Shown here: piece by piece, positions 33,897 through 42,656 of the stretch | Numbering within the stretch: the stretch's first letter is position 1 | Layout: the number at the start of each line of letters is the position of its first letter | From: Linderina pennispora | Lineage: Eukaryota; Kickxellomycota; Kickxellomycetes; Kickxellales; Kickxellaceae | Direction of reading: 5' to 3' | NCBI RefSeq assembly: GCF_002104995.1 | Contig: NW_024468256.1 | Coordinates: forward strand, 20,001 to 84,000 | Length of the DNA: 64,000 bases | Notes under the pieces: generated by a model | Seen by the model: only the letters and a program-made list of their open reading frames with translations | What the model was told of the DNA's origin: nothing | The model's database searches: none | Program-made: the position numbers and the translations under genes

Positions 33897-35374
33897 TCAG
33901 CGCAGGCGCTTCAGCGCTGGTTCGCTGCTGCTGGCAGCAGAATCGCCTGAAGCTGCCGCACGCCTCTTGCGCGGGTTCTTTGTTTCAGGGGTGGTGCCAG
34001 AAGCATTGGCAGCAATGGCTGTAGAGCGACAGAACCGTTCAGGAATACTGCCGGAATCACAGAGTGACTAGAAAATGAGTCTGAAGTTTAGAACTGCTGC
34101 GAGATCGCGGTTCAAGAGCTGAGACGAATAGACTCGCCTGTATTGTGCCATAGCCCGCTTACATGGCTCGCTTGTACAGCGGAGAAGGCCATGGCACTTC
34201 ACAGCTGGGCTCTTCGATCTCTGGTAGGGCCGCGGGTTGGGAACATGCCGGAATGTCTGCTGCTGCAGCCGATGCACCTGCAAGTGAATCAGCCGCTACT
34301 GCTGCCAGTTGCTGCAGTGGCCTCTGTTTCATCTGATGGCATCTTCACAGCTTCACGCGCAGTCTTCTTGGCCAATTTTTCGCCCTTTTCTGCTGCTTTC
34401 CTTGCCTCTGTTGCTGCCCTCTTTGCTGCGTTGATCTTGGTAACCTCCTCACGTGTTTTCGAAACAAACACCTGCTTGATTATTTGCTTGTCTAAGCGCA
34501 CATGGCCTGGGATCCATGATGTCCGCAGAGGCAAGCATTGGGGAGGAGACTTGCCAAGCTGCTCATTCTCGATAAGCTGGCATAGGCGAATGTATGCACG
34601 CAGATGCTTAAGTGGATTTGCCTTGGCATCATAGTATCGGCTGTCTTTGGCGAATCTGTACTTGGCATCATAGGCATTAAGGACTGGTGCCAGCTTGTTG
34701 TAGATTGCAAGCATCGGTGGGGTGAGCACACTGATATCAGGGTGCCTAGAGGCAACTGCCTGGCGGAGCTTCTGTGCAGGTGTATAGATACACACTTGAC
34801 ATGTGTTATTGAACTCAGCCTTGGACACATTGCCCATTGTACTGTGCAGTGTGTTTTTGCGGCTGCGAATATCAATCAATTTGGCCAGAATCCGCTGTAG
34901 GCAGGTGCCATAGTGCAACACAATGTTGTTCTTGTATGCTGTCATCAGCTCGGTATCTACGTATGTCACCACCTGATTCATTTCGCATACACCATGTAGC
35001 TCAATATCGCCATTATGCAATAGATAATCATAAATATGGTATCTAACTACATCACCGAAATCTGCGCTCGACAGTTCTGACCTGTCCTTCCGGTTGACGA
35101 AATCCTCGGCAGATATGACAGTCTTCACCTTCAGGTTACAATAAATGAATAAATAAATAAAACGAAAGAATCCCTTTTTCACAAGTATTGAAGGGTCAAA
35201 AGCATCATAATCAGCTAGTTGATGGAGTAGTATCCATCGTGCAAGCATGTATGTATGCTCTTTGATGATAATGACGCTGTGTACAAATTGCTCTAGGCAG
35301 GGCAACATAGAATCACGGAAGCCAATACCACCAAGCGATGTCTTTATGACAGCAGTGCTGCGGGTAATATTCAT
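33897..35374 (-). pseudogene. Fanzor (eukaryotic TnpB-like nuclease) remnant, internally deleted
   Basis: The 361-residue frame 35374-34289 has the N-terminal helical layout of fungal Fanzor proteins (CLEQFVHSVIIIKEHTY, AYKNNIVLHYGTCLQRIL, basic Lys/Ala-rich stretch ending near 34300). Immediately after it, in another frame, comes the C-terminal zinc-ribbon end: VKCHGLLRC, a CKR further on, then NRDLAAVLNFR, the RuvC-III-type Asp and Asn-rich signature. A TAG at 34068-34070 interrupts, and the same frame continues to 33897 with a basic bipartite nuclear localisation-like tail (PRKRRA ... LKRLR). The central RuvC-I and RuvC-II catalytic parts, about 200 or more residues, are missing, so no nuclease activity is expected. 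Family identification rests on motifs recognised by eye. Confidence 0.65.
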
Positions 35375-36061
35375 CTGAGAAATTCGGTAGGCAAGTAAGA
35401 AGAGAAATGATGCTGTTCAGTTTCGCTGTATTGCGTATGCATAGCATTAAGAATGTTTTATTAGAAATTATCTGACTTGCATGGTTCTTGGGGCCCTTAG
35501 CACTGATACAGTCTCTCGAATCAGTCTATACAGACTGGGTCCATTCTGGCCCAAATACTACTGCTTACGCATGTTCATAAGACAAATTAATTTATAAAAT
35601 AAATCCACAAATATTGCATGATCGCTAGAAGAGCTACATGACCTTATTCAATAGATGCTCATAAATAAATATCCTGAGTGTTGCGCAGCCGGTGATGACC
35701 ACCATGATGACATCATGGAAGTTATCAAGCCGACTGACAATGAGAGCAGCTCTTGCGCTGAACCAGTGGAGATATCTAGTGGAGACCTGTGACCACTACA
35801 ATAACAACTCGTCACCCTGGTTTCACCGATGAGGTCAGATGCCGCACAAGATCAAGAAAGGAGTTTACGGAGCAAGCCACCCAAACTCGTGTTGAAGCTT
35901 AAGAGTTTTATCTTTTAACCAATTTAAAAGGTTCTAACGGACGGTCGGACACTTTTTGGACTATAAAATCTTTCGACTATAAAATCTTATATATAGGTAA
36001 AGATAAAGATAGCAGATTACAAGCCACTAGACAAAGGTTGGTATAATTACTTCACTTTGAA
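35375..36061. other. Gene-free region between the Fanzor remnant and inverted repeat 1
   Basis: No gene is seen. The sequence changes abruptly from unique at 36061 to duplicated at 36062. Confidence 0.5.
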
Positions 36062-36064
36062 TAA

Positions 36065-37654
36065 TCATTCAACGTGCTTCTTGATAACAAGACGGCAGTC
36101 ACGCTCCGGGTTAGCTGACGCAGTGATGATAAAGTGCCTGCTCTCCATCTTCTTCGGGTACCCGCGCTCATCGAGGACCTTTGGCCCTAGATGGGTGTAA
36201 TCATCAGGTAGCGACCAGTCGTAGTCCTTAAGCATGTTGGCAAAGATAGTCAGCATCTCCATCCAAGAGAGGTTCCGGCCAGTGCATACTCGGACACCAG
36301 AGCTGAAGGCAAAGAAGTTGCGCCTTGCCTCGCTGTTGCCGACGAACCTGTCGGGGTTGTACTTGTATGGCTCAGGCCACATATCCTTGTTCATTGCCGC
36401 ACCTCGGAAGTTTATGTGGAGTTCGGTGCCGCCTGGCAAGTAATGACCCTGGAACGTCACCCCACCAGAAGGAATAGAGCGCGGCAACTGCCCGCCGATC
36501 ACCGGGCACAGGCGCAGCGACTCGTAAATACATGCCTCGGTGAACGGCAGCTTCTCCCTGGCATCAGCGTAGGTAATGAGATGGCCGGAGTCGAACTGGC
36601 TGCGAATCTCGTCCACAGCTCTCCTGTAGATATCAGGGTGCAACATAAGCAAATGGGTTGTCCAAGCAAGCGTGTTCGCTGTAGTGTCGATGCCAGCACC
36701 CAGCATCAGCATGCTCTCAACTTGGATTTCGGTTTCGCTCATCCGGATCTTGGAATGCGGGTCTTCGGCATCAAGGAATGCCTGGAGAAGGTCTACCGGC
36801 TTCTCTGCTCCGCTATCGAGTATCGCGCGACGCCTGTTTATCAGACGCCTAACAGCCCGCGTAGCCCTTCCAAAGTTATCTTCCAATCCACGCACCAGTA
36901 GCGAAAAGGGGAACGCCTTGAGTATCGGAAACACCGCCTTGTGCATATGCAGCATCATCGAGTCTTGGACCCATTTAATCGGGACAACATTGTCGGTTTT
37001 AATGCACTCCAACTCTTGACCACACATGAGGGCGCCGATTACGTCGAGTGTTGTGAGCATATATGACATGCTGTAGTTGATTTCGATATTCCCTTTAGCC
37101 TCGGCTTCAATCTGTGCGTCCCATTTCTCCTTGAGTGCCTGGTACCCGGCTTTCAGAATCGTCGGCTCCATATTTTGCAGATACCCCAGGTTGAAGAAGG
37201 GTCCGACTTGACGTTTGCGAATGCCAACAAGGTCTGCGTTGCTGGAGCTGAGAATGTTTTCGATTCCGAACAAGTGGAATGCGTGGTAAAACTCGGGCTT
37301 AGCAAAGGCGTGGGTGCTTAGGGCTGACTTCAGGTCCACGAGATTCGACAGAGATACGGCATTCGGTCCGCATACATAAAGGTCGCCGTACTTTTCGTAG
37401 TCGTGCATCGCGTATTTGCTCATCTTTCCTGACATACCAATATACCCCAGTCGAATATTTGATAGACGGGCGAAGAAGGGTCCAGGGATATTGCGGAGAG
37501 GCGAGAGACAGAGGGCATAAACTAGCTTGTACCCAACTAGAGCAGCAGCAGCAGCTAGTAGGTGGGTGGGCGTTATCGAACTGTAAAGAGATGCACACAT
37601 CTCCTTCCATTCAAGGTCCTGAAGAGCGCTTAGAAGAGACATTGAAAGAGGCAT
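36065..37654 (-). CDS. Cytochrome P450 monooxygenase (left copy)
   Basis: 529 residues from the Met starting MPLSMSLLSAL; the frame is open further upstream to 37816 but that part overlaps the likely leader. There is one N-terminal membrane anchor (HLLAAAAALVGYKLVYALCL) and a proline-rich hinge (LRNIPGPFFARL), then the I-helix oxygen-binding motif AGIDTT, the ExxR helix (YESLR), and the haem ligand loop FSSGVRVCTGR with its Cys. All invariant P450 residues are present, so it should be an active endoplasmic-reticulum monooxygenase needing a P450 reductase. Substrate unknown. The protein is identical to the copy at 56835-58424. No intron. Confidence 0.92.
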   Translation of the reverse strand: MPLSMSLLSALQDLEWKEMCASLYSSITPTHLLAAAAALVGYKLVYALCLSPLRNIPGPFFARLSNIRLGYIGMSGKMSKYAMHDYEKYGDLYVCGPNAVSLSNLVDLKSALSTHAFAKPEFYHAFHLFGIENILSSSNADLVGIRKRQVGPFFNLGYLQNMEPTILKAGYQALKEKWDAQIEAEAKGNIEINYSMSYMLTTLDVIGALMCGQELECIKTDNVVPIKWVQDSMMLHMHKAVFPILKAFPFSLLVRGLEDNFGRATRAVRRLINRRRAILDSGAEKPVDLLQAFLDAEDPHSKIRMSETEIQVESMLMLGAGIDTTANTLAWTTHLLMLHPDIYRRAVDEIRSQFDSGHLITYADAREKLPFTEACIYESLRLCPVIGGQLPRSIPSGGVTFQGHYLPGGTELHINFRGAAMNKDMWPEPYKYNPDRFVGNSEARRNFFAFSSGVRVCTGRNLSWMEMLTIFANMLKDYDWSLPDDYTHLGPKVLDERGYPKKMESRHFIITASANPERDCRLVIKKHVE

Positions 37655-38314
37655 CGGAAATGACCAAGGTGAAAAATAAAAATAGAGACATAGGTGCCCA
37701 CCCCCATCGGCCACAGATTTAAGGGAAGGTCCGACATACCGTTGAGCAACAGCGACAGCGTGAAAGCACAGGAGGGTATGTACAAACCACAATACAGTAT
37801 TCCCGCTCGAGTGCAAGAATAATAATTGCTGAATCTCCGCCAGGACAAGCCATGCAGCCCTATGCTGTTCCCACTATTGGAGTTTGTTGGAATGTTTCCC
37901 ATAGGTCCTCGAGACAATTGTCGTTTGTAGTGGCTGAATAGGAAGTGGCGTGCATTGTTGGCGCTCTACATCACAAAAACCTGAATTATTGGGTGGCATA
38001 GACAAGCAAGTGTGATTACTAGATCGGCCTCAGGGTGTAAGGATGATGGAAAAGTGCATACAGCAATCAACTGCATGTGGACAGCAATGCGGCAAGCGGC
38101 CCCTCACAAGTGAGTGGGTATATCATAATTTATTTGACATGGGCTGGGGTGAAGAAACATGCGGATGGCAGCTTGGAGAATGCATGCCCTTTTGAATGCA
38201 CGTGCTGCGTGCTTTTGGTGGTTGGCGAAACTAGGTGTCGGGAGAACGAGCCGGCAGATCGAGTCGGTATGTGTGGTATGTACATGTGCGATGCAGAGGC
38301 AGTGGATGCGATGG
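37655..38314. other. P450 upstream region within inverted repeat 1
   Basis: Divergent-looking spacer between the P450 start and the 3' end of the metallothionein-like microgene (both on the minus strand). No further gene is recognised. The same sequence is at 56175-56834. Confidence 0.5.
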
Positions 38315-38401
38315 TTAGCACCCACGGCCACTGAGGCATAAGGCGCATGTGCACTCGCGGTCGCAGAGGACAAGAGCAGTGTTGGTGGTCGGTGCGAGCA
38401 T
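38315..38401 (-). CDS. Metallothionein-like Cys-rich microprotein, left copy
   Basis: A 28-residue frame, start at 38401 and TAA at 38315. The last 16 residues are CDRECTCALCLSGRGC, with spacing C-x3-C-x-C-x2-C-x5-C. A diverged paralogue with the same five cysteine positions is at 39863-39946, which argues that the small frame is real. A TATAAA box lies about 105 bases upstream (38502-38507) with pyrimidine-rich sequence between. Cys-x-Cys and Cys-x2-Cys in a 25-30 residue peptide recall fungal copper metallothioneins, but sequence similarity to a named one is not claimed. Too short for normal gene finding. Confidence 0.55.
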   Translation of the reverse strand: MLAPTTNTALVLCDRECTCALCLSGRGC

Positions 38402-38501
38402 CTTGACAGGCAGATCGAGCGCTGGAACTGGAGGGAGACGAGGGGTGTGCAGGAGCTGTATAAAGAGCCAGAGGACCAGCTGATACCGGGGAGCCGGTGG
38501 A

Positions 38502-38507
38502 TTTATA
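38502..38507 (-). promoter_or_regulatory. TATA box of the left metallothionein-like microgene
   Basis: TATAAA on the minus strand, about 100 bases before the ATG. The third paralogue has a TATAAAAG at the same distance. Confidence 0.45.
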
Positions 38508-38991
38508 GCAAAGACTGGTCGGCATGCAGAAACCAGAGCCGGGCTGCGTCGCTTCATATTAAACCTAATGCAAGCAGCATGCCGCTGTTACCCCAAACCA
38601 ACAGCCCCTATTTACCTGTTTTCGACAGCATCGGCAACAACTGGCGTGATTTGCAAGCAGCAGCGCCACGCCGGATGTTGCGGGCCGTTCCCAAAAAGGC
38701 TAAATTAGCAACGCAACTCTATCTAGAGGCGTGCGGCGGTTTTTCCGTTGGGCTGAGCTGCTTCGGGGACTGTGAATGACGAATGGTAACAAAAAGAGAA
38801 ACAAAGGCGGTATCAAGGGGCTGGATAAATAGCTGCAGGCGGGTGCGTGTGTGCGTGTGTGCATGTGTGCATGTGTGAGGTGGGACACCCAGCAAACAAA
38901 ACGAGCCAACAAAGAACGGCTTACAGCGCAGCCCAGCCCCAAGCAAAAAAAAAAAAGAAGAAAAGAGGTTGTGGAGAGCAGGCAAAAAGAT

Positions 38992-39065
38992 CGCTCTCGG
39001 ATAGGCTCGAACTATCAACCTCCTGATTAACAGTCAGACGCGCTAACCAGTTGCGCCACGAAAGC
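38992..39065 (-). tRNA. tRNA-Asn (GTT), left copy
   Basis: 74 bases: acceptor GCTTTCG/CGAGAGC, D-stem GCGC/GCGC, anticodon stem TCTGA/TCAGG with loop CTGTTAA giving GTT, T-arm GATAG/CTATC with TTCGAGC loop. Identical to the copy at 55426-55499. No intron. Confidence 0.96.
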
Positions 39066-39166
39066 AGACCTGGCACCAAAGCCAATTTCTGATATTTCGG
39101 GAAAATAATGTCTTCATAAAGGAATTGGCAGCTGCCTCAACTTATCGCTGTTTGCCACGGTCTACA

Positions 39167-39862
39167 TAGCTCTTGACTAGAGTATAAATATACCGCCTGG
39201 CAACACAGGCACGTGCACGTGGATTGACCAACACCAGCTATCATTTGTGTCACTGACGCAAAGAGAGTACATGTTAGACCATGATCTAGTGCTGTGGTCT
39301 GCGTATTCTGTTGTGATTTCATTAGCCTTATGTGCTCCAGCATATTCCAATACTTCTTATCTAATGTTGTTGCAACTTTTATTGCATATGCTTTTGTTCC
39401 TATCCTACCACTATTTGGCCATTTCTCCTTATCGACGCCTGCTGCATCCTCTACACAGACTACATGCGCACTAATTCTTGCGAGTATACGAGACAGGACG
39501 AGCTGTTAACCCCTCACCATGGGTTATGCTGAACAGCCTCACCCCTTGGCTCTGCTCCACCTCACAATAGGTGCGTACCACGCTCCCAGATTGGCAATTC
39601 CACGGCGGATATTTGAGATGCTCATAGGCTGAAGTCAGCAGCACCTGCGCTTCACTCGCCATAGCTGCGCGCTCTTCGTTGCCTGCAGTCCAAATACCAT
39701 GGCCATTTCCAGCCGATTATCGATTGTTGAGAAAAGAAATGTATTGTGCAAAGAGATGGCTATAAACAGATGGGTTTTGGTAGCCAAAGGCGCCAATCGG
39801 CGTACAGCAGGCTTGGTTCTGGGTGGTCAGAGGATGACAGAAGCCAGGGTTCCCTTGACATC
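39167..39862. other. Spacer without a recognised gene
   Basis: Unique sequence just inside the left repeat arm. Frames on both strands are short and featureless. Confidence 0.45.
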
Positions 39863-39946
39863 TCAGCACTTTTCGCCGATGCTGCACAGGCTGCACGAGC
39901 ACTCGCGGTCGCAGGTGTGGAGGACAAAGGACGGCAGCGAATTCAT
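39863..39946 (-). CDS. Metallothionein-like Cys-rich microprotein, diverged third copy
   Basis: A 27-residue frame from ATG 39946 to TGA at 39863. It ends CDRECSCSLCSIGEKC, keeping all five cysteines and the CDREC block of the copies at 38315-38401 and 56088-56174. At DNA level the two families share the TGC GAC CGC GAG TGC core and then differ in most codons while the cysteines stay. A TATAAAAG box at 40042-40049 lies 96 bases upstream. Metal binding is inferred from cysteine spacing only. Confidence 0.55.
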   Translation of the reverse strand: MNSLPSFVLHTCDRECSCSLCSIGEKC

Positions 39947-40537
39947 CGTTTTCAGTGGATTTTGAGTTGGGAGACGAGTGCAGAGGGTGTGAGGTGGTGA
40001 GATGCAGGAGAGAGGAGTTGCCTGGGCACCAATTCGGTCGGCTTTTATACGCAACAGATCGGCGGCGACCGGCTGCGGTTCCTGACTGTGAGAGCCCGGC
40101 AGAACCCCCAAACATGCCGCTCACAGTGGTGAGGTCTTCAGATTTATTTACTGAATCCAGGAGGTTCATATTAGTCCTCCATTATCTGTGTTTCAAATCC
40201 TTAGGCTCAGCAGCATTCACCCAAGGACACCCCCGTTCTGGAGACAGAGAATTCTTTATACAATTGCTTGCTACATGTTTGGGTAAAGTAAACTCCCCCA
40301 GCAAAACGGCAGCAGCACGCCGCCACCGCCCGCTCCAAAAGGATAAATCGAAGAGCCGCACATTGTCTGCACAAGACACCCCCAGCCCTACACCTGCCCG
40401 TAGCCGCCATAGTGGCCGCCGGTGTGCATTTTATATTGCCAAAGGGAGAAAATTCATGTATGCAGCACCGCGAGTTCGCGATTGGCAGGCCAGACTCTGG
40501 TAACTGCGTATTCCATGTTGGGAGCAGCCACTGCTGC
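39947..40537. other. Promoter region of the third microgene and flanks
   Basis: Contains the TATA box (40042-40049, minus) and otherwise no recognised gene. Frames such as 39955-40503 (plus) have no family features. Confidence 0.45.
40042..40049 (-). promoter_or_regulatory. TATA box of the third metallothionein-like microgene
   Basis: CTTTTATA on the plus strand reads TATAAAAG on the minus strand, 96 bases upstream of the ATG. Confidence 0.5.
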
Positions 40538-40930
40538 TCACTTTGAAACCTGCAGGAGCTGGGCCGAGGTAAGCTGGAGCTGGCGGGCGCACTCCAGCAG
40601 ATTATGTATCTGGTTCGACTTGTCCACGGCCTCGGCGTATAGGCGGTCGCGCTCCTCTTGCAGTTTGCTCCGCTGGTCGGCCGAATCGCTGCTGTCGAGC
40701 TGGGGACCAGAAGTATCGGGATCAAGGGCAACAGCAAGCTCGCGTGCCCGCTGCCACGATGCCTTGTATTGGGCCCGGGCATCCTCCAGCCCCTTCAGCA
40801 GCTCTGCTGTCTCGCTGCCGCTTACGAATGCGTCGATTTGCACCATGTGAGTATTGACTTTCTTTGCCTGGTCGAACAGGCGGGCTGTATCGCGCATGAG
40901 CTCCTGGACAGCTGCCGATGCCTGCTTCAT
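40538..40930 (-). CDS. Small coiled-coil protein, possibly a Mediator subunit
   Basis: 130 residues beginning MKQASAAVQELMRDTARLF. Two helical, heptad-rich stretches (about residues 1-65 and 84-125, with LQEERDRLYAEAVDKSNQI) flank a short Pro/Asp/Ser linker. The size and the helical end resemble Mediator subunits such as MED30, but no diagnostic motif was seen, so this is a suggestion only. The frame is intact and divergent from the carnosine methyltransferase, with about 350 bases between the starts. Confidence 0.55.
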   Translation of the reverse strand: MKQASAAVQELMRDTARLFDQAKKVNTHMVQIDAFVSGSETAELLKGLEDARAQYKASWQRARELAVALDPDTSGPQLDSSDSADQRSKLQEERDRLYAEAVDKSNQIHNLLECARQLQLTSAQLLQVSK

Positions 40931-41279
40931 TGATGTAGATGGCTATGTGAGGCAATAGATAAGTGTAAAGTTGTGCCAGATATTTAGCAGCGAAGCGATA
41001 AGACACCCAGGGATGTGTATCACTGATAATGTGCGCAGTGCCATATTTTGGGAGGTGTCCAGGATTGCTGATGCGCAGTTTCTTTGCATTCACCAAGGGC
41101 TCCTTCTTACCATCACTCCATGGGCGTCAATCGCCCTTCACCCACCATTGATATCAGTCCCAAATCGCCCAACAGCCAGTGATCAAGGGCAAACTCGGGT
41201 ATAAAAGAGCCGGCGATTGCGTGCATTATAGGCCGCTAGCATTTTCTTCCTTGCCCAACTTTTTTAACCAGCTATTACC
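40931..41279. promoter_or_regulatory. Divergent promoter region with a TATA box for the plus-strand gene
   Basis: A TATAAAAG box at about 41200-41207 lies 73-80 bases before the ATG of the methyltransferase. No other gene is seen. Confidence 0.45.
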
Positions 41280-42554
41280 ATGGGCGACACCTCTCACTCT
41301 CATACTCACGGCGGCGAGCCCTGCGGCGGGCACGGTCATGACCACGGGCACTCGCATGGCCATACGCACGACGGGCAGCCATGCACTGGACACGGCGACC
41401 TCGACAGCCAGGAGGTTAGAGATGCTCAGGCCGAGGCCCAGGCCATGACCGACGTTGTAGCTGCATTCCTGTACTACAAAACATACTCGCTGAATACCGC
41501 AATTTACCGCCGCCTACACTCGATTGATGAGCTCAGTGAGGAGCACCGCAAGATTGTGTCGTCTCTGGGTACCATCGACAAGATCAAGAAGGCGGAGGAG
41601 CTGCTACGTGAGAACTACAAGTTCATTCTCAATCTGACGTATGCAAACACTGTCGGCTCGATGCCCAATCCGAATGAGGACCCTGATAAGCTGCGCGAGT
41701 TCCTGAAGATGTTCTTTGCATATCGGGAGCGCACGAGCGGTAAGCCTGCCAAGGACCACCACATGGATAAGGTCATCAGCACGCTGAAGCAGTTTGTGCG
41801 CGACTGGTCTGTTGAAGGCAAGGCGGAGCGCGAGACAACCTATGGTCCGATCATGCAGGCGCTTGACGACGAGTTTGCTGACACTAGGCCTGAGGAACGT
41901 GGCAAAATCAACGTGCTGGTGCCAGGTGCCGGGCTAGGCCGCCTTGCCTACGACATTTGCTGCCGCGGATTCAGTGCACAGGGCAACGAGTTTTCGTACT
42001 TTATGCTGTTTGCGTCCAACTTTGTTCTCAACAAGGTCGAGCAGCCCGAAGAGATTACGATTTACCCTTTTGTGCACCAGTTCTCCAACGTGGCCAATGT
42101 CGACGATCAGATGCGGGCCGTTCGCATCCCTGATGTGCTGCCCAGCGAGCTGCCATACAAGGACACGGCGGACTTCTCGATGACTGCTGGCGACTTTATC
42201 GAGGTGTATGGCGATGACGAGGAAAAGGAGAGCTGGGACGCTATCGTCACCTGCTTCTTCATGGATACAGCCAAGAATGCGATCAAGTACCTCGAGACCA
42301 TGTGGCATGCCATGAAGCCTGGTGCTGTGTGGATCAACCTGGGTCCGCTGCTCTGGCACTTTGACAACATCGAAGGCGAGGAATCGGTTGAGTTTACGCG
42401 CGACGAGTTTGTGCAACTGGCGAAGGAGATCGGGTTTGTGTTCGACGAAAGCAAGTTCAGGGATGACGTGCCGGCCACGTACACGGCCAACTCCAAGAGC
42501 ATGCTGCACTACACGTACAGCACATTCTTCAGCGTCGCGCACAAGCCCAAGTAA
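41280..42554 (+). CDS. Carnosine N-methyltransferase-like protein with His-rich N-terminus
   Basis: 424 residues. Residues ~45-424 match the N2227/CARNMT1 family, SAM-dependent methyltransferases acting on the histidine imidazole of carnosine and related compounds: YGPIMQALDDEF, the SAM motif VLVPGAGLGRLAYDI, CRGFSAQGNEFSYFM, FSMTAGDFIEVY, WDAIVTCFFMDTAKN, YLETMWHAMKPGAVWINLGPL, in the usual order and spacing. The first ~40 residues are unusual: about eleven His and two Cys in a repeated HGH/HTH pattern, like the metal-binding loops of zinc transporters and nickel chaperones. The start is the ATG after CTATTACC. The frame is intact. Confidence 0.88.
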   Translation: MGDTSHSHTHGGEPCGGHGHDHGHSHGHTHDGQPCTGHGDLDSQEVRDAQAEAQAMTDVVAAFLYYKTYSLNTAIYRRLHSIDELSEEHRKIVSSLGTIDKIKKAEELLRENYKFILNLTYANTVGSMPNPNEDPDKLREFLKMFFAYRERTSGKPAKDHHMDKVISTLKQFVRDWSVEGKAERETTYGPIMQALDDEFADTRPEERGKINVLVPGAGLGRLAYDICCRGFSAQGNEFSYFMLFASNFVLNKVEQPEEITIYPFVHQFSNVANVDDQMRAVRIPDVLPSELPYKDTADFSMTAGDFIEVYGDDEEKESWDAIVTCFFMDTAKNAIKYLETMWHAMKPGAVWINLGPLLWHFDNIEGEESVEFTRDEFVQLAKEIGFVFDESKFRDDVPATYTANSKSMLHYTYSTFFSVAHKPK

Positions 42555-42656
42555 AGCGAGTCGTCTGGGAGCATATGGATTTAGTTCTGTGAGGTCATTA
42601 AAAGATAAAAGCTCTAGTGGACTGCAGTGTGGGGGGAGGGGATGGCCCAAGGCTTG

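Larger units (their letters stand above)
36062..39166 (-). repeat. Inverted repeat 1, left arm
   Basis: Reverse complement of 54952-58427 without its solo LTR. For 36062-39091 every compared reading frame and spot-checked intergenic stretch matches; the only differences seen are one base in a T/A run near 38900 and one in the poly-A run at 38945-38956. The outer 75 bases (39092-39166) differ at four sites. The arm contains a P450 gene, a metallothionein-like microgene and tRNA-Asn. The other border lies three bases beyond the P450 stop codon. Confidence 0.93.

Noticed and set aside
37655-37816. Longer N-terminus for the repeat-borne P450
   Set aside because: The extra residues precede the normal membrane anchor and hinge and look like translated leader; the Met at 37654 gives the usual P450 length.
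38447-38779. 110-codon frame on the plus strand in the left repeat arm (mirrored at 55710-56042)
   Set aside because: Overlaps the TATA box and upstream region of the microgene on the other strand, with no recognisable features; its perfect conservation only reflects the repeat.
39717-40169. 150-codon frame on the minus strand
   Set aside because: Reads the same DNA as the 27-codon Cys-rich frame in another phase, without any conserved block, and runs through its TATA box.
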